A DNA stretch of 64,000 bases, from assembly GCF_017876165.1 (NCBI RefSeq), contig NZ_JAGINQ010000028.1, positions 1-64,000 on the forward strand, given 5' to 3'. Shown here in pieces: positions 35,501 through 43,416 of the stretch (position 1 is its first letter; each line of letters starts with the position of its first letter). A model generated the notes under the pieces. It saw only the letters and a list, made by a program, of their open reading frames with translations. It was not told where the DNA came from and did no database searches. The position numbers and the translations under genes were made by a program. This stretch comes from Azospirillum soli. GTDB lineage: Bacteria; Pseudomonadota; Alphaproteobacteria; Azospirillales; Azospirillaceae.

Positions 35501-35968
35501 CTACTTCCGCGCACGCTCGCTCATGGCGGCGTGGCGGCGGCGGGTGTCTTCGGGCCAGGTGCTTTTGATGTAGGCGAGGACGGCCCAGATGTCGGCGTCG
35601 CTCAGCACGCCGCCGAAGGCGGGCATATCGCTCGCGTATCCGGGAGGGGCGAACGCCGTGACGCCTTGCTTCGTGATCTTGAACAGATCCTCGTCCGGGT
35701 GATGCCAGGTGTGCCCGGAGGCGTCGTGCGGCGGCGCGGGCAGACGGCCGTCCGGCTTGCGGCTTTGCCACTCCGGCTGGCCTTCGAGCCGCGCGCCGTG
35801 ACACGACGCGCAATGCTCCGCGTAGACTGCTTGACCTTGGGCAACCTGCGCGGCGTCGGCCGGATCGGCGCCAGGCTTTGGACCCGCGACCATGACCGCG
35901 GCGGTGGCGATGACCAGCGCACCCACGGCCAAGCCGATTCCGGCCTTTAGTTTCACGGAATTCTGCAC
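35501..35968 (-). CDS. class I c-type cytochrome, membrane-anchored
   Basis: A 155-residue mono-haem cytochrome c. An N-terminal hydrophobic segment (about 8-28) anchors or exports it. The haem motif is C53-A-S-C56-H57; the axial Met is probably M115 in YASDMPAFGG. The domain ends with DADIWAVLAYIKSTWP as usual. It carries electrons in the periplasm. It follows the DUF411 gene on the same strand by 36 bases, so it likely belongs with a metal or redox stress function. Confidence 0.88.
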   Translation of the reverse strand: MQNSVKLKAGIGLAVGALVIATAAVMVAGPKPGADPADAAQVAQGQAVYAEHCASCHGARLEGQPEWQSRKPDGRLPAPPHDASGHTWHHPDEDLFKITKQGVTAFAPPGYASDMPAFGGVLSDADIWAVLAYIKSTWPEDTRRRHAAMSERARK

Positions 35969-36004
35969 GCCGACCTCACCGTCACCGGTTGTTCACGCCT
36001 TGCT

Positions 36005-36511
36005 TCAGTGACGGGCATAGATCTTGTTTCCATCGGGGGTGCCGAAGATGACGACATCGTAGGGCTGGCCCGGCATGTCCATTCCCGGTGCGGACTGCGG
36101 CATGCCGGGGGCGCTGAGGCCCTTGGCCTGCGGCCGTTCGGCCAGCATCCGCCGCACGTCGCTGGCCGGCACGTGGCCTTCGACGACATAGCCGCCCACA
36201 ACGGCCGTGTGACAGGACATCAGGTCCTCCGACACCCCCTTGGCGGCCTTTACCGGATCGACGTTCTCGATGGTATGGACCTTCATGGTGAAGCCGGCGG
36301 CTTCCATATGCTTCACCCACCCGCCGCAGCACTCGCAGGTGGGCGACTTCCACACCTCGACCTCCTGGGCCGATGCCGGGGTGCTGCCGCCGAAGAACGC
36401 CATGCCGCCGAGGGCGGCCGCGCCGATCAGGGCTACGCCGAAGACCGCAGCCGCTTTCCGTTTCGCGGTCGCATCCGATGCCGGGGCAGCCTTGTTCCGT
36501 GTGTTCGTCAT
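36005..36511 (-). CDS. DUF411 family putative metal-binding protein
   Basis: A 168-residue exported protein. The N-terminal hydrophobic stretch AAVFGVALIGAAALGGMAFF acts as signal or anchor. The DUF411 domain has VEVWKSPTCECCGGWVKHME, with a C-x-C-C cluster, a further Cys in DLMSCHTAVVGGYVVEGHVP, and a Met-rich tail (GMPQSAPGMDMPG) suited to copper. DUF411 genes often sit in copper or other metal resistance loci. ATG 36511 is chosen; an upstream GTG at 36592 would add 27 residues of no similarity. Confidence 0.83.
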   Translation of the reverse strand: MTNTRNKAAPASDATAKRKAAAVFGVALIGAAALGGMAFFGGSTPASAQEVEVWKSPTCECCGGWVKHMEAAGFTMKVHTIENVDPVKAAKGVSEDLMSCHTAVVGGYVVEGHVPASDVRRMLAERPQAKGLSAPGMPQSAPGMDMPGQPYDVVIFGTPDGNKIYARH

Positions 36512-36666
36512 GTCTGTCTCGCTTGAACCTGAGAGGGGAGCCGGCGGGAGCACGATATCGGCCCGCTCGCCACTGGTGGCGGTGGTGTCCACCGGCTTGT
36601 TCGACCCGTCGGTTTCGCAGAGCCAAGGCTCCGGTGGAACGCGGGCGGACTCGGGGCGTCAGAGGA

Positions 36667-37011
36667 TCAGAGCGGAGGACGGAGAGCGGGACCGATGCCG
36701 ATCCCTTCCGGCGTGGCCAGGGCCGGCAAATGAGAGGACGTGTTCAGGCGAGGGATGAACGCATCGACCGCCGCCGTGGGAAGAGCGCCATGCATGGTGA
36801 TGCACTGGGCCGCGCTGCAGCAGGCACCATTGCCCAGCAGGCGGAAGTCCTCGCATGGCCCCTGCCCGTGCTCTTGCTCGGCCAGGGTGGCGACGGATTG
36901 CTGGTGGTACGTCCGTTCGGCATGGCTCGGCGGGGCATAGATGAGCAGCGCGGCCAGCAACAGCAGGCTCACCACCACCTTCCTCACCGTCGACAGCATC
37001 CCGCGATGCAT
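36667..37011 (-). CDS. small secreted Cys-containing protein, unknown
   Basis: A 114-residue protein with a clear signal peptide (VVVSLLLLAALLIYAPPSHA, cleavage after SHA). The mature part has a Cys group (CEDFRLLGNGACCSAAQC). I do not recognise a family. The ATG at 37011 has GAGG eight bases upstream. It precedes the DUF411 gene on the same strand by 155 bases. Cys content and neighbours suggest a periplasmic metal-related role, but this is inference. Confidence 0.6.
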   Translation of the reverse strand: MHRGMLSTVRKVVVSLLLLAALLIYAPPSHAERTYHQQSVATLAEQEHGQGPCEDFRLLGNGACCSAAQCITMHGALPTAAVDAFIPRLNTSSHLPALATPEGIGIGPALRPPL

Positions 37012-37191
37012 GGCGATTGCCTCATCCTTACCGAAGGCCGCGCGGCGATGAACGGCCCGCCGGCCTTTTTGAAAACCTAGGATCATTCCCCGGCCCATGC
37101 AACACCGTGGTCGTCCGGCCGGCAGACCGCGCGAGGGATCGGAGAGAAGCGGTGAGTTTCCCGAAGAGCCTGTGATGCGGCCATGGCGTCG

Positions 37192-38271
37192 TTAGAACAA
37201 TGCCAGTTGATCGCCCGGTGCCGGTGGCGGCTTGAAGTCGGCGCAGTTCAGGTCGGCATCGCGGCCGTTGAGGCCAAGGCGCTTGCAGGCCAGCTTGAAG
37301 CGTTTCGACAACAACTCCGCGATGGGGCCGGAGCCCTTCATCCGTGTCCCGAACTGCGACCTGTAAAGGTCCCCGTCGCGGCACTGGCGGATCAGGCTGA
37401 GCACGCGGTCCGCCCGGTTTGGCGCGTGCTCGCGGAGCCATTCCTCGAACAGGCCGGCGATCTCCAGTGGCAGGCGCAGCAGAATGTAGTTGGCCTGGGT
37501 CGCTCCGGCCTCCGCCGCAGCGGTGAGGATGGCTTCCAGTTCATGGTCGTTCAGCGCCGGAATCATCGGGCTGGCGAGTACGGCGACCGGCACGCCGGCC
37601 TCCGTCAATTCCCGCATGGCCGCAAGGCGCCGGTGCGGCGTGCTGGCGCGCGGCTCCATCCGGCGCGCCAGATCGCGGTCGAGCGTGGTGAGGGACAGGG
37701 CGACGTTGACGAGCCCCCTAGCCGCCATGGGCGCCAGGATGTCGATGTCGCGCAGGACTAGCCCCGACTTGGTGATGATCATCACGGGCTGGTTGAAATC
37801 GCGGCAGACCTCCAGGATCGCGCGGGTGATTCGTTCCTCCCGCTCGATGGGCTGATAGGGATCGGTGTTAGCGCCCAGCGCCAGAGGCTGGCAGTGGTAG
37901 GACTTGGCCCGCAGTTCGGCGGCCAGGAGTTCGGCCGCGTTGGCCTTGCGGAAGATCTTCGTCTCGAAATCCAAGCCGGGCGACAGGCCGAGATAAGCGT
38001 GGGTTGGGCGGGCAAAGCAATAAATGCACGCATGCTCGCACCCGCGAAATGGATTTATCGATCTCTCGAATATGACATCGGGAGACGTGTTTTTGTTGAT
38101 GATGGTTCGCGCGGTGTCGTCGAACACAAAGGTCTGAATTTTTTCCGTTACTATATCGCTGCTGTCCCAGCCGTCGTCCACGGCGACGCGCGTCTCGCGC
38201 TCGTACCGTCCGCTGCGGTTGCTGATCGCCCCGCGTCCCTTGCGCGCTATGTCCGGCAATTCATCCACCAT
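37192..38271 (-). CDS. PA0069-type radical SAM protein (SplB-like)
   Basis: A 359-residue radical SAM protein. The 4Fe-4S motif is C78-x3-C82-x2-C85 (RGCEHACIYCFARP), preceded by the family start RKGRGAISNRSGRYE. Other blocks are LALGANTDPYQPIERE and PMIPALNDHELEAIL. It is related to SplB-like and Rv2578c-type proteins of unknown substrate. ATG 38271 is chosen; a TTG at 38301 is in frame. It is monocistronic and divergent from the glycine-zipper gene. Confidence 0.88.
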   Translation of the reverse strand: MVDELPDIARKGRGAISNRSGRYERETRVAVDDGWDSSDIVTEKIQTFVFDDTARTIINKNTSPDVIFERSINPFRGCEHACIYCFARPTHAYLGLSPGLDFETKIFRKANAAELLAAELRAKSYHCQPLALGANTDPYQPIEREERITRAILEVCRDFNQPVMIITKSGLVLRDIDILAPMAARGLVNVALSLTTLDRDLARRMEPRASTPHRRLAAMRELTEAGVPVAVLASPMIPALNDHELEAILTAAAEAGATQANYILLRLPLEIAGLFEEWLREHAPNRADRVLSLIRQCRDGDLYRSQFGTRMKGSGPIAELLSKRFKLACKRLGLNGRDADLNCADFKPPPAPGDQLALF

Positions 38272-38434
38272 ACGCGGAGCATGGCATGGCAAATAGAACA
38301 AATCAAGAACATTGGCGCCGTGGGATCGTCGTCTGCGGGCTACTCAAAAATGTCATGCCCTGCCTCGGTTGATCGATGGAAGAACACTCAAGCCTCAGGT
38401 GTTCACCTGGGCAAGAGCGTTTCCTGGAGTTTCC

Positions 38435-38908
38435 ATGATGAACATCCGCTTCGCCCCCAAGGCCCTGGCCGTTGCCGTGATGGCCGGCGTGGTTGCCCTC
38501 GGCGCCGGTGCGCCGCCGGTTCTGGCCGATCCGCCGCCGTGGGCGCCGGCCCATGGCTGGCGCGCGAAGCACCAACATCACCACCACTATCGCGGACATG
38601 ACTACGACGAGCGGGTCGTCATCGTCCGCCGCCCACCGCCGGTCGTCCACTATGTCCCGGCGCCGGTGATCGTGGAGGAGGAGCCGGTGATCGTTCGCCG
38701 CGCGCCGCGCGTGGTGCGTCAGGTGGCGCCGGCTTCGGATTGCGGTCTGCTTGACGGCGATCTGGTCGGGGTGCTGGGTGGTGCGGCGGTCGGCGGGCTG
38801 GTCGGTTCGCAGTTCGGGAAGGGCGACGGCAAGCTGGCGACCACGGCGGCCGGTACGCTCGGCGGCGCGATGCTCGGCGGCGCCTTGACGCGGGGCGGGC
38901 GCTGCTGA
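38435..38908 (+). CDS. glycine-zipper (2TM) surface protein
   Basis: A 157-residue exported protein with a signal peptide (ALAVAVMAGVVALGAGAPPV, cut before DPP), a His-rich stretch (HQHHHHYRGHD), a Val/Pro/Arg-rich stalk and a C-terminal glycine zipper LVGVLGGAAVGGLVGSQFG. It resembles outer-membrane or periplasmic lipoprotein-like 17 kDa antigens, although the Cys at the signal site is missing. CTGGAG precedes ATG 38435; ATG 38438 is equally possible. Confidence 0.8.
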   Translation: MMNIRFAPKALAVAVMAGVVALGAGAPPVLADPPPWAPAHGWRAKHQHHHHYRGHDYDERVVIVRRPPPVVHYVPAPVIVEEEPVIVRRAPRVVRQVAPASDCGLLDGDLVGVLGGAAVGGLVGSQFGKGDGKLATTAAGTLGGAMLGGALTRGGRC

Positions 38909-38915
38909 CTTTGGG

Positions 38916-39929
38916 TCAGCCCACGCCCCAGCCGCCGGTGTCCGGGAAGGGCACGGGCGGCGGCGGGGCGGACCCGGCCGGAGACGCAACCGCGCCCTTG
39001 GGCAGCGGCGGCGCATCCGCCGAGGTGGGCAGCAGGCGCGCGGCCTTCACCCACCAGTTCGGCTGCGCTCCCTGGACGAGCGCGGCGGCGGCTGTCGCCT
39101 CGTCCGCCGTGGCGTAAAGGCCGAAGCAGGTCGCGCCACTGCCCGACAGGCGGGCCAGCAGACAGCCGGGCGTGGCTTCCAGCGCCGACAGCACGTCGGC
39201 GATTGCTGGGGCGACGGTCAGCGCCGGTTCGGTCAGGTCGTTGCGGCGCTCGCGCAGCAGGGCGGCCAGCGCGGCGGCGTCGTGCGGTGTTTCGGTGAAA
39301 CGCGCCGGCTCGGAGAAGCTTCCCTTCCGCGCCTTGAACACGGCCGGGGTGGGCACCGGGACGCCGGGGTTGACGAGAACGACGTGCGTTTCGGGCAGGG
39401 CCGACGCCTCATCCAGAACGTCCCCGATGCCGCCGAAATAGCAGGCCTGCCCGGCGAGGCAGACCGGCACGTCGGCCCCGAGGGAGGCGCCGACCTCGTA
39501 AAGCGCCTGTTCGGTGACCGGTACGCCCCACAGCCGGGCGAGGCCGCGCAGGGTCGCCGCCGCGTCGGCCGAACCGCCGCCGATGCCCGAGGCGATGGGC
39601 AGTGTCTTTTCCAGGGAAATCATCGCATCGGCCTCGCGGCAGAGCCGGGCGGCGAGGGCGTAGGCGGCGCGGATGACGAGGTTGTCCGACGGGTTCCCAT
39701 CCATCAGGGCCGGGCCGAACGGGCCGGAGATGGCGAGGCGCGGCCCCACCGGGGGCAGTGTCACCCCACGCAACGCCACCCGCGTCACGCCCGGCCGCAC
39801 GGTCACAGTGTCCGCCACGTCGGCGAAGGCGACGAGGCTGTCCAGCTCGTGGTAACCGTCGTCGCGGCGGCCGACCACATGCAGGTACAGGTTCAGCTTT
39901 GCCGGCGCGGCTTCGGTGAAGGCGTCCAT
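38916..39929 (-). CDS. ispE: 4-diphosphocytidyl-2-C-methyl-D-erythritol kinase
   Basis: A 337-residue GHMP kinase. It phosphorylates CDP-methylerythritol with ATP in the non-mevalonate isoprenoid pathway. The N-terminal APAKLNLYLHVVGRRDDGYH holds the catalytic Lys and substrate residues. The ATP loop is PIASGIGGGSADAAA at about 109-123; the C-terminal motif is ARLSGSGATCFGL. The tail after about 310 is Pro-rich and unusual. Its stop is 8 bases from the convergent glycine-zipper gene. Confidence 0.93.
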   Translation of the reverse strand: MDAFTEAAPAKLNLYLHVVGRRDDGYHELDSLVAFADVADTVTVRPGVTRVALRGVTLPPVGPRLAISGPFGPALMDGNPSDNLVIRAAYALAARLCREADAMISLEKTLPIASGIGGGSADAAATLRGLARLWGVPVTEQALYEVGASLGADVPVCLAGQACYFGGIGDVLDEASALPETHVVLVNPGVPVPTPAVFKARKGSFSEPARFTETPHDAAALAALLRERRNDLTEPALTVAPAIADVLSALEATPGCLLARLSGSGATCFGLYATADEATAAAALVQGAQPNWWVKAARLLPTSADAPPLPKGAVASPAGSAPPPPVPFPDTGGWGVG

Positions 39930-39950
39930 GACGGGTCCCCAGCGGTCGAC

Positions 39951-39984
39951 GATCCCCTCCTCCCCCTGGGGAGAGGGGGTGATC
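39951..39984. repeat. GGGGAG-type palindromic element
   Basis: GATCCCCTCCTCCCCC and GGGGAGAGGGGGTGATC form an imperfect hairpin between the TPR-protein stop and the ispE start. It is related to the elements at 3088-3227 and 55661-55683. Confidence 0.5.
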
Positions 39985-40023
39985 CTATCGGCTGGGGCGT
40001 CTCAAGCAAACAAAAGCTTCGCC

Positions 40024-41769
40024 TTACTGAACCTTCGCCCGCTCGGCCTGGGCGGCCTGGCGGTCGGTCAGGCCCTTGTCGAGCTTGGCGCGGATGTCTT
40101 CCTTCAGCGGCTCTTCCTCGGCCGTGCGCAGGGCGCGGTTCCACTGGAAGCGCGCCTCGTTGCGGCGGCCGACGCGCCAATAGGCGTCGCCAAGGTGGTC
40201 GTTGATCGTCGCGTCGGTCGGCTTCAGCTCCACCGCGCGTTCCAGCTTGTTCACAGCCCCCTCGAAGTCGCCGAGACGGTAGAGAGCCCAGCCCAGGCTG
40301 TCGATGATGTAGCCATCCTTGGGGCGCAGCTCGACGGCTTTCTCGATCATGCCCTTGGCCTTGTCGAGGTTGACGCCCCGGTCCACCCAGCTGTAGCCGA
40401 GATAGTTCAGTAGGAAGGGCTCGTTCGGCTTCAGCGCCAAGGCAGCCTGGAGGTCGCGTTCGGCGTCGGGCCAGCGGTCGATCTTGTCATAGGACATGGC
40501 GCGGGCGTAGAGCACGGCCCAATGCCGCTCCTCCAGCTTGCCCATGCGCTCCAGCGCCTTGGTGTAGGTGGCCGCCGCTTCGTCGTAGCGTTTGGCGGTG
40601 CGATAGAGGTCGCCGAGGCGGACCAGCGCGTCGATGCGTTCCGGCCGTTCGGATGAGAGCTGGGTCAGGCCGGCGATGGCCTCGTCGTTGCGCTCCAGCC
40701 GGGCGAGGCTTTCCGTGGCGCGCAGCCGAGCGGCCCAGCCGAGCACCGGATCCTTCTCCAGCGCCTTGAACTCGGTCAGCGCGTCGGCGTGATGGTCGCG
40801 GCTGTCCATGATGTCGCCGATCATCAGGCGGGCCAGTTGCAGATCCGGGCGCAGGTGAAGCGCGAGCCGGCCGAACAGCAGCGCGGTTTCTTCCGCCCCC
40901 TCGTGGTGCAGGGCGCTGCCCAGGTCGAACATGGCTTCGGCAAGGCCCTGCTTGGCGTCGCCCACCACCGGGGCGGCGGTCTTGCCCTCGGCCAGCGCCT
41001 TCAACGCCGGCTCGATCATCAGGCTTTCCGGGTTGTCGGCGCGGAAGGATTCGTAGAGCTTGCGCGCGTCCTCCTTGCGGCCGTTGCGCTCGTAGAAGCT
41101 GCCGACCAGCTGGACGACGCGCAGCGGCGCCTCCTTGTCCACCACCTTGGCGTAATGCTTGGCCGCCTCGTCCTTGCGGCCGCCCAGTTCCAGGACAAGG
41201 GCGGCGTGCAGGTCGTGCAGGGCGGCGAAGCCGCTGGCCGAGGCGAGCGGGCTGAGCGCCTGAAGCGCTTGATCGGTCTTGCCGCGCGCCACCGCCAGCC
41301 AGGTGTCCAGCAGCGGGCCGACATACTTCGCCATGCCTTCCTTGGGCATGCGGGCGGCCATCGCCTCGGCCTCGTTCAGCTTGCCCCGGCTCAGGTTGTC
41401 GGCGACCAGAAGGGCGATGGCGAGCTGCGGGTCGGGATCCTTGTCCAGCATCCGCTTGGCAAGGTCGCGCGCCGCGTCGATCTGCCCCTCGCCCAGCTTC
41501 AGCAGGTAGGTGCGGCGAAGCAGGGCCATATCGCCGGGATCGGCCGACAGGGCGTGGGCCATGAACTGCGCGGCGGCGCGCCAGTCGTCCTGATGCTGGG
41601 CGAAGCGGCCGGCCAGATAGCTGCCGGTCGCCGAGGTCAGGGGCAGGCGTTCGTTCGCGCCGGGCGCGGCACCCGCGCCGGTCGCGGGCAGCCAGCCCAC
41701 CGTCGAAAGAAGCACCACGGCCAGGGCCGTTTTCCCGCCTCGGAAGTTCGTGCCTCGGAAATTCGTCAT
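40024..41769 (-). CDS. exported tetratricopeptide repeat protein
   Basis: A 581-residue protein with an N-terminal signal segment (TALAVVLLSTVGWLPATGAG) and TPR motifs along its length. Clear repeats lie near the C-terminus, e.g. EPFLLNYLGYSWVDRGVNLD, KDGYIIDSLGWALYRLGDFE and DATINDHLGDAYWRVGRRNE. It probably sits in the periplasm or inner membrane as an assembly scaffold, a common neighbour of ispE in Rhodospirillales. ATG 41769 with AGGTGAG upstream is chosen over an earlier in-frame start at 41856. Confidence 0.85.
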   Translation of the reverse strand: MTNFRGTNFRGGKTALAVVLLSTVGWLPATGAGAAPGANERLPLTSATGSYLAGRFAQHQDDWRAAAQFMAHALSADPGDMALLRRTYLLKLGEGQIDAARDLAKRMLDKDPDPQLAIALLVADNLSRGKLNEAEAMAARMPKEGMAKYVGPLLDTWLAVARGKTDQALQALSPLASASGFAALHDLHAALVLELGGRKDEAAKHYAKVVDKEAPLRVVQLVGSFYERNGRKEDARKLYESFRADNPESLMIEPALKALAEGKTAAPVVGDAKQGLAEAMFDLGSALHHEGAEETALLFGRLALHLRPDLQLARLMIGDIMDSRDHHADALTEFKALEKDPVLGWAARLRATESLARLERNDEAIAGLTQLSSERPERIDALVRLGDLYRTAKRYDEAAATYTKALERMGKLEERHWAVLYARAMSYDKIDRWPDAERDLQAALALKPNEPFLLNYLGYSWVDRGVNLDKAKGMIEKAVELRPKDGYIIDSLGWALYRLGDFEGAVNKLERAVELKPTDATINDHLGDAYWRVGRRNEARFQWNRALRTAEEEPLKEDIRAKLDKGLTDRQAAQAERAKVQ

Positions 41770-41872
41770 GCCGCGCTCACCTGCACACACCGGGGGTGTT
41801 GAAAAGGGCCGAAGGGGAAAGCGTAAGGCGCCATTCCTTGACCCATCATTAACCACGCGGAACGCTGGGGTG

Positions 41873-42862
41873 CTACCGCCAATCGCGGCTTACCCGTTCG
41901 ACGGTGTCCGGACGGAGAACCTCGTCCACATGGCTGTCCATATGGGCCGACAGGGAGTCCGGCATGTCCGGCGACAGGCTTGCACCCTCCACCTTCCAGC
42001 GCGCCATCCATGACAAAGTGCGCAGCCAGGTGAGCCGCCGCAAGGGGCGCAGCCACGGACGGGTGGTTTCTGCAAGAATAGGAGGCACGGCAGCCTCCCA
42101 GGCGGACAGAAAAGCTGTGACTTCTTGGGGACTGAGCGCCGCCGCGACCTCGCGATCCCACTTGGTCGAGGTGTAGAGGCTGGCGTGGGCGAGGTCGATG
42201 GCCGGGTGGCCGTAATGCGCCTTTTCCAGGTCGGTGAACCATGCCTTGCCGGTGGTGTCGATCAGGAAGTTGCCGGGATGCACATCGCTGCCGACCAGCG
42301 TGATGGGTGAAGGCGCGTCGAGGGTGAAGGCGCGCGCATCCGCCAGCTCCGCCTGGATGCGGGCGAGGGCGGCGGGCTCCAGGCCGGCGCGCTCGAACCA
42401 GACGGCTTGCCGCTCGACCACCGCCAGGGTCGCCGCCACCGGATCGGCCGGGGAGGGCAGCGGTGGGCGTGCCTCCGCCTCCGGCAGGGGCAGGCGGTGC
42501 AGGGAGGCCAGCGCCTGGGCGATGGCCGGCATGTCGCCGGGCAGGCGCGGGGAGCGGCCGGCGATCTCCGTGACGATCAGCGCGCCCATGGGTAGCCTGC
42601 CGTCCGGGGGCAGCACGGCGACCAGTTCCGGCGTGTGGCCGCTGGGTGCTGCCCTCTGGAAGGCGGCGGCCTGCTGGCTCAGGTTGGCGGCGGGGTCGAG
42701 GCCCAGCTGGCTCCAGCGCGGCACGCGGGCGACGAGGCCCCGGCCCTTCAGCCGCACATGGTCGTGCGCCACGCCCTTGCGCGGCATCGGCTCCAGCGCG
42801 TCGGGCGGCAGGCCGGCGAAGGCCGGAAGGCGCGCGAGGGCGCCGTGCAGGGCCGGGATCAC
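41873..42862 (-). CDS. APH-type phosphotransferase (choline kinase-like)
   Basis: A 329-residue protein-kinase-like phosphotransferase. The catalytic loop is VGSDVHPGNFLID (about residues 189-201) and the metal site WFTDLEKAHYGHPAIDLAHA. The N-terminal Gly-rich loop is weak. Small alcohols, choline or sugars are known substrates in the family; the one here is unknown. It is 17 bases downstream of moaB on the same strand. Start is ATG 42862. Confidence 0.83.
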   Translation of the reverse strand: MIPALHGALARLPAFAGLPPDALEPMPRKGVAHDHVRLKGRGLVARVPRWSQLGLDPAANLSQQAAAFQRAAPSGHTPELVAVLPPDGRLPMGALIVTEIAGRSPRLPGDMPAIAQALASLHRLPLPEAEARPPLPSPADPVAATLAVVERQAVWFERAGLEPAALARIQAELADARAFTLDAPSPITLVGSDVHPGNFLIDTTGKAWFTDLEKAHYGHPAIDLAHASLYTSTKWDREVAAALSPQEVTAFLSAWEAAVPPILAETTRPWLRPLRRLTWLRTLSWMARWKVEGASLSPDMPDSLSAHMDSHVDEVLRPDTVERVSRDWR

Positions 42863-42879
42863 GTCGGGCCGCGCACGGG

Positions 42880-43416
42880 TCAGGCCTGATGTTCCCGCAG
42901 GCGAGGCATCAGTTCGACGAGGTTGCAGGGGCGATGGCGGTTGTCGAGCTGCCAGACCAGGATGTCGTCCCAGGCGTCGCGGCAGGCGCTGGGCGAGCCC
43001 GGCAGCGCGAAGATGTAGGTGCCGTTGGCGACGCCGCCGGTGGCGCGGCTCTGGATCGTCGAGGTGCCGACCTTGGCGTAGCTGAGATACCGGAACAGCT
43101 CGCCGAAGCCGGGGATGGGCTTCTCGAACAGGGCCTCGACCGCTTCGGGCGTCACGTCGCGGCCCGTCACGCCGGTGCCGCCGGTGGTCAGCACCACGTC
43201 GATCCGCGGGTCGGCGATCCAGGCCTGGACCTGCGCGCGGATGCTGGCGATGTCGTCCTTCACGATGACCCGGGCGGCCAGCGTGTGCCCGGCGCCGGTC
43301 AGCCGCTCGACCAGCGCGTCGCCGGAACGGTCATCCTCCGGCGTGCGCGTGTCGGACACGGTCACGACAGCGATGTTGACGGGCAGGAAGGGGCGGGACT
43401 CGTCAATCTTCGGCAT
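42880..43416 (-). CDS. moaB: molybdenum cofactor biosynthesis protein B
   Basis: A 178-residue MogA/MoaB fold protein of molybdopterin biosynthesis, thought to adenylylate molybdopterin. NIAVVTVSDTRTPEDDRSGD at the N-terminus, the VLTTGGTGVTGRDVTPEAVE loop and FALPGSPSACRDAWDDIL are all conserved. ATG 43416 lies inside the end of the transglycosylase gene (14-base overlap), so translation is coupled. Confidence 0.92.
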   Translation of the reverse strand: MPKIDESRPFLPVNIAVVTVSDTRTPEDDRSGDALVERLTGAGHTLAARVIVKDDIASIRAQVQAWIADPRIDVVLTTGGTGVTGRDVTPEAVEALFEKPIPGFGELFRYLSYAKVGTSTIQSRATGGVANGTYIFALPGSPSACRDAWDDILVWQLDNRHRPCNLVELMPRLREHQA

